Assembly: GCA_041402005.1 (NCBI GenBank)
Contig: JAWKTB010000004.1
Coordinates: 186,001 to 250,000 of the forward strand
From: JAJRXR01 sp041402005
GTDB lineage: Bacteria > Planctomycetota > Phycisphaerae > Phycisphaerales > UBA1924
Direction of reading: 5' to 3'
DNA: 64,000 bases
Program-made: the position numbers and the translations under genes
Part shown: positions 25,036 through 32,526 of the stretch, piece after piece
Layout: the number at the start of each line of letters is the position of its first letter
Position numbering within the stretch: position 1 is the first letter of the stretch
The notes under the pieces: model-generated
The model's database searches: none
What the model was told of the DNA's origin: nothing
What the model saw: only the letters and a program-made list of their open reading frames with translations

Positions 25036-27546
25036 TCAAGGCGCCCCTTGGTCCGCCGCTTCCAGCCAGCCCAGCCCCCGGCGCAACGCCTCCTCCACGC
25101 CTGCCGACCCGGGCGCCAGCGCTGCGAGACACGACTCGATCTCGCCCGCCATCCACGCCCCGCCCCGAAGCTGCGCCCCCACCCGCACGATCCTCGCCAG
25201 AACCTCCCCGAACCGGGCCGGATCCGAATCGCACGCACGGGCAAAGACCGGCAACGCCGCGCCGATCACCTCGCCCCCATCCCCGGCCTCGCCATCCCCC
25301 ACCCGCGCCGCCAGCTCGTCGAGCTCGGGCGCGCTCGACGGGAACGCCTCGCGTAGCCGCGCCGCCTGGAGGCGCACCGCCTCCACGATTTCCCCGCCCA
25401 GTTCCCTCTCATCCACGGCGCCGATCCGGCACAGCAGCCGCTCCCACGCCGCCTCGAGCGTGGACGCGAGCAGCACCTGGCTCGGCGACAACTCGATCGA
25501 CTCGTCGTACACCGTGACTGCCTCGTCGCAGCGCCCGAGGTGTCGCAGGTAGCTCGCGTACGCGTTGAGCGCGTTGAGCGTGAACTGGCTCGTCAGCTCC
25601 GGGTCGTCCCTGTAGATCTCCACGGACCGCAGGTACCACCGCCCCGCCGGCTCGATCTCCCCCCTCGAGAAGTACGCGTGCCCGGCCCCGAGGCTCGTCT
25701 CCGCCAGCTCCGCCGAGGCGGTCACGCCCAGCCGCTCGAACATCGCCAGCGACTCCTCGTACAGCTCGATCACCCGGTCGGACGCCGGCGCGTCGGGCGC
25801 CTGCGACCAGTGCGCCAGCGCCAGATCCGCCAAAGTCTCGGCGACCAGCGGATGCTCGCCCCCGAGCGCCCGCCGCCGGATCTCGAGCGCCTCGAGCTGC
25901 ATGTCCACGACGTCACGGCAATCCACTTCCCGTGTGAACACCAGGTCGGACTTCGCCCGCGCCAGCTTGGACAGCCCATCGGCAAGTCGCAGCTCGTCGA
26001 CGTCTTGAGCCGCCCGATCGTGTTCGAGCGCCGCGCGAAGGTGCGGGATCGCCGCCTCGTACTGGAACAGCCCAAGGTGCACCCGCCCGATCGCCGCATG
26101 CACCCGCGCCGCCACGTCCGGCTGGTCCGCCAGCCGCGTTCGGATCAGTGTGTCCGCGGACTGGAGGAGGTCGTACACGCTGACGTCCCCCTCCTGCGCG
26201 AACGGGCTCGACGAGGCCAGCATCGTCTCCAGGAACTGCTGGACCCCCTCCGCCTCCTCGCGCGCATGGACGGCGTCGTCCCGCTCCCGCTTGGCCAGCG
26301 CCGCCGCCGACCTCGCCCGCGCCATCCCCACCGAGGTCGACGCGACCGCGCCCGCGGTCAGCAGCACGCCGAACGCCACGAACGCAACCCCGGTCCGGTG
26401 ACGCGAGACGTACTTCCGCGCCCGGTACGCGAAGCTGTCCCGGTGCGCGAGGACCGCCTCGCCCGACAGGAACCGCTCCAGATCCTCCGAGAGCGCCTCG
26501 ACCGAGGTGTACCTGGCCCCGGGCGCCTTGCGGATCGCCATCATCACGATGTCGTCCAGGTCCTGGGGGATCTCGACGCCGCGATGTTCGCCGCCCCCGC
26601 GCCGTCGGACCACGCTCGGCGCCGGCGGATCCACCTCGCAGATCATCCGCTCCGACTCGTAGCGTGGAATCCCCTCCACCTCGTACGCCGGTCGCCCCGC
26701 GAGCAGCTCGTACAGCACCAACCCCAGCGAGTACACGTCGGTCGCCGTCGTCACCGGCTGGCCCAGGATCTGCTCGGGGCTCGAGTACCGGAGGGTCATC
26801 GCCGCGGGCGCGGTCGCCGTCCCCGCCAGCCGCCCGCCCGGCCCCGCCTCCACCAGGCTCGCAATCCCGAAGTCCAGCAGCTTGAGCACGCCCTCGCGCG
26901 TGATCAGCATGTTCCCCGGCTTGATGTCCCGGTGCACGACCAGATTCCGGTGGGCGCACCGGATCGCGTCGCAGGCGCCGAGCAGCAACGCCACGACCTG
27001 ACGTGTCGAGAGTCCGTGCTCGCGGCAGTACTCGGTGATCATCCCCCCGTCGATGTACTCCATCACCAGGTAGGGCAGCCCCGATGGCGTCGTCCCGCCA
27101 TCGAGCAGCCTCGAGATGTTGGGGTGGTCGAGCAGCGCGAGCATCTGCCGCTCCCGCTGGAACCGGCGCACCATCCCCGTGGACTCGAGCCCGCGGCGCA
27201 TCACCTTGATCGCGACCTGGTCGCGGTAGTCGTCCACCCGCGTCGCCAGGTACACCTCACCCATCCCCCCCGAGTTCAGCAGTCGGCCGACCTCGTACTT
27301 GTCGATCCTGTCCCCCGGCGTAAACAAGGGCTCCGCCCCGCCACCCTCCAGCACCTCGTCGAGTGAGACGACCGGCTCGAGGGCCCCCGCCCCCTCGCTC
27401 GATCGGAGCAGCCCATCGACCTCGTCCCGGACCGCCGCATCCTCCCCGCACGCCTCGCGCAGGTACGCCTCGCGAGCCTCGCCCTCGCGCTCGAGCGCGC
27501 CGAGGAAGACCCGACGCACCCGCTCCCAGCGCCCCGGGTCCGTCAC
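25036..27546 (-). CDS. Ser/Thr protein kinase with C-terminal TPR repeats
   Basis: An 836-residue PknB-type kinase. A conserved N-terminal 80 residues precede the kinase domain: glycine loop 'LNSGGMGEVYLA' (90-101), Lys114 in 'VAIKVM', catalytic loop 'VVHRDIKPGNML' (His205-Asp207) and 'LLDFGIASL' (225-227). One transmembrane helix ('GVAFVAFGVLLTAGAVAS') follows near 400, then tetratricopeptide repeats to the end, presumably periplasmic. The start is the GTG at 27546, overlapping the TGA of the sigma-factor gene (GTGA), so the two are translationally coupled. The order ECF sigma then kinase-TPR is typical of planctomycetes and implies a phosphorylation-linked sigma pathway. Confidence 0.95.
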   Translation of the reverse strand: MTDPGRWERVRRVFLGALEREGEAREAYLREACGEDAAVRDEVDGLLRSSEGAGALEPVVSLDEVLEGGGAEPLFTPGDRIDKYEVGRLLNSGGMGEVYLATRVDDYRDQVAIKVMRRGLESTGMVRRFQRERQMLALLDHPNISRLLDGGTTPSGLPYLVMEYIDGGMITEYCREHGLSTRQVVALLLGACDAIRCAHRNLVVHRDIKPGNMLITREGVLKLLDFGIASLVEAGPGGRLAGTATAPAAMTLRYSSPEQILGQPVTTATDVYSLGLVLYELLAGRPAYEVEGIPRYESERMICEVDPPAPSVVRRRGGGEHRGVEIPQDLDDIVMMAIRKAPGARYTSVEALSEDLERFLSGEAVLAHRDSFAYRARKYVSRHRTGVAFVAFGVLLTAGAVASTSVGMARARSAAALAKRERDDAVHAREEAEGVQQFLETMLASSSPFAQEGDVSVYDLLQSADTLIRTRLADQPDVAARVHAAIGRVHLGLFQYEAAIPHLRAALEHDRAAQDVDELRLADGLSKLARAKSDLVFTREVDCRDVVDMQLEALEIRRRALGGEHPLVAETLADLALAHWSQAPDAPASDRVIELYEESLAMFERLGVTASAELAETSLGAGHAYFSRGEIEPAGRWYLRSVEIYRDDPELTSQFTLNALNAYASYLRHLGRCDEAVTVYDESIELSPSQVLLASTLEAAWERLLCRIGAVDERELGGEIVEAVRLQAARLREAFPSSAPELDELAARVGDGEAGDGGEVIGAALPVFARACDSDPARFGEVLARIVRVGAQLRGGAWMAGEIESCLAALAPGSAGVEEALRRGLGWLEAADQGAP

Positions 27547-28106
27547 GCCCGCATCTCCTTCATGAGCCACGCCCGCGCGAACGTCCAGCACTCGACGACC
27601 TTGCGCGCCGAGACCCCCGTGACTTCCGCCGTCTCCTCGATCGTCAGGCCACCGAAGAACCGCAGCTCGACCACCCGCGCGTGCAGGGGGTCGCGCTCGG
27701 CAAGGTCCTTGAGCGCCGCGTCGAGCGCGACAAGGTCGATCCGGCGCTCCTCGAGCGCCTCCACCGCCCGGTCCAGGGGCCCGCCTCCACCCGCCCCCCG
27801 CTTGGCCGCCCCCTTTGCCAGCGCGTGGTTCACCAGGATCTGTCGCATCAGCCTCGACGCGATCCCCAGGAGGTGCGACCTCGACGTCACCTCCGGCATC
27901 CGCTCACCCACCAGCCGCAGGTACACCTCGTGGACCAGCGCCGTCGGCTGCAGCGTGTGCCCCGAACGCTCCTCATTCAGGCAGCGTCCCGCGAGCTGGT
28001 GCAGCTCCTCGTACGCCCGCGAGATCACCTCGCCCCCCGCGTCCGCGTCCCCGCGCTGCCACCGCGCGATCAGCCGGGTGAGGTCTTGCGGCTCGCTGTG
28101 CGGCAT
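27543..28106 (-). CDS. ECF RNA polymerase sigma factor (TIGR02999 family)
   Basis: The 187-residue protein has region 2 ('LHQLAGRCLNEERSGHTLQP', 'ALVHEVYLRLVG', 'RSHLLGIASRLMRQILVNHA') and region 4 ('VVELRFFGGLTIEETAEVTG', 'SARKVVECWTFARAWL'). 'TLQPTALVHEVYLRL' is the signature of the Rhodopirellula/Verrucomicrobium-type ECF family that is co-encoded with Ser/Thr kinases. I use the ATG at 28106 after GGAGCGCTCCGGG. No anti-sigma factor is adjacent; the kinase at 25036-27546 is the likely regulator. A TAGGAT at 28161-28166 is a possible -10. It directs RNA polymerase to an unknown regulon. Confidence 0.94.
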   Translation of the reverse strand: MPHSEPQDLTRLIARWQRGDADAGGEVISRAYEELHQLAGRCLNEERSGHTLQPTALVHEVYLRLVGERMPEVTSRSHLLGIASRLMRQILVNHALAKGAAKRGAGGGGPLDRAVEALEERRIDLVALDAALKDLAERDPLHARVVELRFFGGLTIEETAEVTGVSARKVVECWTFARAWLMKEMRA

Positions 28107-28268
28107 CCCGGAGCGCTCCCTCTGACAAGGCGCCAAGCCCGCTCTCCCCGAGACCCGCCGATCCTACCCCCCGTCCCCAAGGGGCCCCCTGGCCGCCCCC
28201 CGACCCGATGCGTATGCTTCCCACCCCCGGATCCGCCCCGGGCGAGCCCCAGACCACGGAAACCCGCC

Positions 28269-28496
28269 ATGAAGCCCGAGACCCACCCCACCTTCTACCC
28301 CTCCTGCAAGGTCTACTACAACGGCGAGGTCGTCATGACCTGCGGCGCCACCGTCCCCGAACTCCACGTGGACGTCTGGTCCGGCTCCCACCCCTTCTTC
28401 ACCGGCAAGCAGACCTTCGTCGACGCCGCCGGGCGGGTCGAGAAGTTCCAGCGCAAGTTCGCCGGCGACTACTTCAAGGGCAAGAAGAAGAAGTAG
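28269..28496 (+). CDS. rpmE: 50S ribosomal protein L31, zinc-free form
   Basis: The 75-residue product is L31: 'KPETHPTFYPSCKVYYNG', 'HPFFTGKQTFVDAAGRVEKF' and a Lys-rich end. Zinc-binding L31 has Cys at four fixed positions; here the second pair is replaced ('DVWSGSHPFF' in place of 'DVCSKCHPFF'), so this is the C-minus form. In other bacteria such forms replace the zinc form when zinc is short, but here it may simply be the lineage form. It diverges from the sigma-factor gene and is followed by a strong terminator. Confidence 0.95.
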   Translation: MKPETHPTFYPSCKVYYNGEVVMTCGATVPELHVDVWSGSHPFFTGKQTFVDAAGRVEKFQRKFAGDYFKGKKKK

Positions 28497-28516
28497 CCTC
28501 CAACCCGATCGCTTCT

Positions 28517-28548
28517 GGGACGCCCCGCCGTGGGCGTCCCTTGTTTTT
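28517..28548 (+). terminator. Intrinsic terminator of rpmE
   Basis: GGGACGCCC (28517-28525) pairs with GGGCGTCCC (28532-28540) around a 6-nt loop, followed by TTGTTTTT. Confidence 0.9.
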
Positions 28549-28655
28549 GGGACCTCGGCCCCGTTTTCGCCTCTGGTGATCTGGGCGCCTCTCGCTAAAC
28601 TCGATCCCGGAGACCGCCCGCGGCTTGGCGGCGCGTCTCATCGTGGGGAGAGAGC

Positions 28656-30395
28656 ATGGGCGCGTCCCGCACCTTCCGGGTCGTTGTCGCCGCGAGCGCT
28701 TCGGGCACACTTGTCCTTCCGACCGCCAACGCCCAGACGCTCCTCTTCGCCGAACGAGCTGCGCCACTCGGCGTCACCTCCACCCACGCCCCGGGCTCCC
28801 CCTTCGGCCTCGAGTTTCAGAACGCCGGCGGCGCCGTCGGCGACTTCAACAACGACGGCCACCCCGACCTCTTCGTCCTCGGCGGCGCCCTCGGCGTCGA
28901 CAAGCTCTTCATCAACCAGGGCGACGGCACGTTCGTCAACCAGGCCGCCGCCTGGGGTATCGCCGCCACCCACGCCGGCTCCGGCGCCTGCGTCGGCGAC
29001 TACGACAAGGACGGCGACCTCGACCTCTTCGTCACCTCCCTCGGCGTCGTCGGCAACATGACCGGCAACGTCAACCGCCTCTACCGCAACAACGGAAATG
29101 GCACGTTCACCGACGTCGCCGCCGCCGCCGGCGTCAAAAACTCCACCCTCCCCGGATTCCCCCTCGGCGACGCCTACTCCCCCGCCTTCGGCGACTACGA
29201 CCTCGACGGCGACCTCGATCTCTTCGTCGCCGGCTACTACGGCGGCTCCCGCCTCTTCCGCAACAATGGCAACGGCACTTTCACAGACGTCACCGCCTCC
29301 GCCATCGACCCCGCCGCCGACATCTCCCACGTCCGCGGCTTCTCCGTCGCCTTCGTCGACATCAACGCCGACCGCTACCCCGAGATCCTCCTCGCCGCCG
29401 ACTTCTACACCTCCCGCCTCCTCCTCAACAACGCCGACGGCACGTTCTCAGACATCACCGCCGCCTCGGGGTGCGGCCTCGACTCCAACGGCATGGGCGC
29501 CGCCTACGCCGACTTCGACCACGACTCACGCATCGATTGGTACGTCACCAGCCGCATCAACCAGGGCCAGGTCGTCGGCTCCGGCAACATGCTCTACATG
29601 AACATCGGCTCGGGGATCTTCCTCGAAACCTCCATGCCCGCCGGCGTCAACAATGGCCAGTGGAGCTGGGGCGCCGACTCACGCGACTTCAACCACGACG
29701 GACACCCCGACATCCTCGTGACCAACGGCTGGGATGGCGAGTTCGCCAACGACCCCACCCACCTCTTCCTCAACAACGACGACGGCACATTCACCGACGC
29801 CGCCACCGCCTGCGGCATCGTCCACACCATCCAGGGGCGGGGCGTCGCCACCCTCGACGCCGACGAGGACGGCGACATGGACATCGTCATCTTCAACAAC
29901 GCCGCCCCCCTCACCTATTACGAGAACCAGCTCGCCGGCCCCGACGCCCACTGGATCAAGCTCCGCCTCGATACCTCACGCCGTCCCGAGCTCGCCCCCA
30001 ACGGCTTCGGCGCCTCCGTCCAGATCACCGCGCCCAGCGGCCCACAGACCCATGCGCTCATCGGGGGCTCCAACTACCTCGCCACCTCCGAGCTGGTCAT
30101 CCATGCCGGGCTCGCCGCCGACACCGTTGTCGACCAGATCGACATCACCTGGCCCGACGGCTCCATGACCACCCTCCGCAACGTCACCGCCGACGCCACC
30201 TACACCATCACCGCCCGAGGCCCCTGCATCGCCGACCTCGACGTCAGCGGCGCCCTCGACTTCACCGACGTCATCCTCTTTCTCACCGGCTTCGCCTCCG
30301 GCCACCCGCAGCTCGACCTCGCCCCGCCCTTCGGCGTCTTCGACTTCTCCGACGTCATCGTCTTCCTCACCTCCTTCGGCCAGGGCTGCCCCTAG
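28656..30395 (+). CDS. Secreted VCBS/CRTAC1-like protein with GC-type dockerin tail
   Basis: The 579-residue protein has a short signal-like N-terminus ('VVVAASASGTLVLPTANAQ'), about seven VCBS/FG-GAP repeats with 'DFNNDGHPDLFV', 'DYDKDGDLDLFV' and 'DYDLDGDLDLFVAG' calcium loops, then an ASPIC/UnbV region ('HWIKLRLDT', 'GFGASVQITA', 'ITWPDGSMTTLRNV'). This is the CRTAC1-like layout. The C-terminus is a double EF-hand ('DLDVSGALDFTDVILFLTGF', 'GVFDFSDVIVFLTSF') ending in Gly-Cys-Pro. It is probably an extracellular calcium-dependent adhesion or surface protein. GGGGAGAGAGC precedes the ATG, and a TAAACT at 28596-28601 may be the -10. Confidence 0.9.
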   Translation: MGASRTFRVVVAASASGTLVLPTANAQTLLFAERAAPLGVTSTHAPGSPFGLEFQNAGGAVGDFNNDGHPDLFVLGGALGVDKLFINQGDGTFVNQAAAWGIAATHAGSGACVGDYDKDGDLDLFVTSLGVVGNMTGNVNRLYRNNGNGTFTDVAAAAGVKNSTLPGFPLGDAYSPAFGDYDLDGDLDLFVAGYYGGSRLFRNNGNGTFTDVTASAIDPAADISHVRGFSVAFVDINADRYPEILLAADFYTSRLLLNNADGTFSDITAASGCGLDSNGMGAAYADFDHDSRIDWYVTSRINQGQVVGSGNMLYMNIGSGIFLETSMPAGVNNGQWSWGADSRDFNHDGHPDILVTNGWDGEFANDPTHLFLNNDDGTFTDAATACGIVHTIQGRGVATLDADEDGDMDIVIFNNAAPLTYYENQLAGPDAHWIKLRLDTSRRPELAPNGFGASVQITAPSGPQTHALIGGSNYLATSELVIHAGLAADTVVDQIDITWPDGSMTTLRNVTADATYTITARGPCIADLDVSGALDFTDVILFLTGFASGHPQLDLAPPFGVFDFSDVIVFLTSFGQGCP

Positions 30396-30402
30396 GCCCC
30401 TT

Positions 30403-30434
30403 CCCCCGGTGGGGCCGGTTTCCAATCGGCCTGA
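30403..30434. repeat. C-type palindromic repeat, copy 3
   Basis: CCCCCGGTGGGGCCGGTTTCC followed by AATCGGCCTG. It lies eight bases after a stop codon and could serve as that gene's terminator. Confidence 0.82.
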
Positions 30435-30474
30435 CCCCTCTCCGAGACCCCGAGAGCCCAGACCTCGGCGTATT

Positions 30475-30504
30475 TATCCATTGATCCGGATGAATGGATA
30501 TACT
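30475..30504 (+). promoter_or_regulatory. Operator-like palindrome and candidate -10 of metH
   Basis: A 26-bp near-perfect dyad (30475-30500) has arms TATCCATT and AATGGATA around ATCCGGAT; only the two linking bases break the symmetry. It is AT-rich against a GC-rich background. TATACT at 30499-30504, 35 bp before the metH start, may be the -10, so the dyad would cover the spacer and -35 region, as an operator does. The regulator is unknown. I find no recognisable SAM or cobalamin riboswitch. Confidence 0.55.
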
Positions 30505-30539
30505 CGTCCTGTCAAGCGACCCACGGACCGGGAGACAAG

Positions 30540-32422
30540 ATGCCCGCCAAGCTCCTCGACCATCTCGCCCGCCGCGTCCTCGTCCTCGACGGCGCCATGG
30601 GCACCCAGGTCCACGAGCACGACCTCGACGTCGAGACCGACTACTGCGGGTGCGAGAACTGCACCGACGTCCTGGTCAAGTCGCGCCCGGACCTGATCCA
30701 GCAGATCCACGAGAACTACCTCGAGGCCGGCGCCGACGCGATCGAGACCAACTCCTTCGGCGGCGCCCGCCACGTACTCGGCGAGTTCGACCTCCAGAAC
30801 GAGACCTACGACCTGGCCAAACGCGCCGCCGAGATCGGTCGCGCCGCCGCCGACAAACACTCGACCACCGACAAGCCCCGCTTCGTCCTCGGCTCCATGG
30901 GCCCGGGCACCAAGCTCATCACGCTCAACCAGATCGACTGGCCCACGCTCGTCGCGTCGTACCGCGAGGCGATGCGTGGCCTGATCGACGGCGGCGCCGA
31001 CGCCATCCTCATCGAGACCTGCCAGGACCTGCTGCAGGTCAAGGGCGCGATCAATGCTGCTTTGGGGGTGCTCGACGACACGGGCAAGACACCCGACGAC
31101 GTGCCGATCATGGTCTCGGTCACGATCGAGCAGACCGGCACGATGCTGATGGGGACGTCCATTGAAGCGGCGCTCATCGCGCTGCGCGGCTACCCGATCG
31201 CGTCGCTCGGCCTCAACTGCGCCACCGGCCCCACAGAGATGGCCGAGCACATCCACCACCTGGCCAAGCACTGGGACCGGCACATCTCCGTGCTCCCCAA
31301 CGCCGGTTTGCCCGTGATGGTCGAGGGGCGGGCCGAGTTCCCGCTGCGATCCGAGCCCTTTGCCGAGGCGATGCTCCGGTTCATCGAGCACGACCGGGTG
31401 TCGGCCGTCGGCGGGTGCTGCGGCACCACGCCCGAGCACATCCGCCAGCTCGCCAAGCTCGTCAACGGGCGCGCGCCTGCGAAGCGCGACGTCACACCCC
31501 CTCCCCCTGCGGCGACGTCGCTCTACGCCCCCACCGAGTTCCGCCAGGACGCCTCTTTCCTCATCATCGGCGAGCGCTGCAACGCGTCGGGCAGCCGCAA
31601 GTTCAAGCAGCTCCTCGAAGCCGAGGACTGGGACTCGATCGTCTCGCTCGCCCGCGAGCAGGTGCGCGACGGCTCGCACGTCCTGGACATCAACGTGGAT
31701 TACGCCGGTCGCGACAACGCTTCCGACATGCGTGAGGTGGTCAGCCGCATCGCCAAGCAGGTCGACGCCCCCCTCATGCTCGACTCCACCCAGCCCGCGA
31801 CCATCGAGGCCGGCCTCATGCACGCCCCGGGCAAGTGCATCATCAACTCCGCCAACTTCGAGGACGGCGAGGAGAAGTTCGACCAGCTCTGCCGCCTGGC
31901 CAAGACCTACAACGCCGCCCTGGTCATCGGCACGATCGACGAGGACAAGGAAGCCGCCATGGCGCGCACGGCCGACCGCAAGCTCGCGATTGCCACCCGC
32001 GCCATCGAACGCGCGACCACACACCACGACATCCCGCGCTCCGACATCTTCATCGACCCCTCGTCCTGCCCATCTCGACCGGCATGGACTCCGACCGGCG
32101 CTCGGCCCTTGAGCTCATCGAGGGCACGCGCCGCATCGCCGAGGCGTTCCCCGATGTGCAGATCACGTGCGGGCTCTCCAACGTCTCGTTCGGCCTGAAG
32201 CCCGCCGCCCGCGTGATCCTCAACTCCGTCTTCCTCCACGAGCTGACCGAGGCCGGCATGACCAGCGCCATCGTCCACGCCAGCAAGATCCTCCCCCTCA
32301 ACAAGATCGAGGAAGCCCACAAGCTCGCCGCCCTCAACCTCATTTACGACCGGCGCGACATCTCCATCGGCGGCACGGGCCTGCCCACCCCCGAGCAACG
32401 CCCCGAGCCCGCGATGACCTGA
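30540..32422 (+). CDS. metH: Methionine synthase N-terminal half (homocysteine and folate domains), one frameshift
   Basis: The protein carries the homocysteine S-methyltransferase barrel ('VLVLDGAMGTQVHEHDL', 'DAIETNSFGG'; zinc ligands in 'GLNCATGP' and 'VGGCCGTTPEHI') and the pterin-binding barrel ('FLIIGERCNASGSRKFKQ', 'VLDINVDYAGRD', 'MLDSTQPATIEAGL'). It transfers methyl from methyltetrahydrofolate through cobalamin to homocysteine. The frame breaks near 32057-32060: one more C in the run CCCC would give 'FIDPLVLPISTGMD' and continue through 'TCGLSNVSFGLKPAARVILN' to a stop at 32422. The uncorrected frame ends at 32198. The cap, B12 and activation domains are in the next gene, so MetH is split here. 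Confidence 0.92.
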
Positions 32423-32430
32423 CTCTTCCT

Positions 32431-32468
32431 CCCTCTCCCCTTTGGGGAGAGGGCCGGGGTGAGGGGCT
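32431..32468. repeat. A-type palindromic repeat, copy 2
   Basis: CCCTCTCCCCTTTGGGGAGA followed by GGGCCGGGGTGAGGGGCT, placed between the two metH genes. Confidence 0.85.
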
Positions 32469-32526
32469 ACCAATCCTCCTCCCCCTTCGTCTCTTGTCTC
32501 TCCGTCTCCCTTTCTCCTGGAATCCC

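Noticed and set aside
30396..30539. SAM or cobalamin riboswitch before metH
   Set aside because: The gap is only 144 bp, is partly filled by a C repeat and lacks the conserved boxes of either class.
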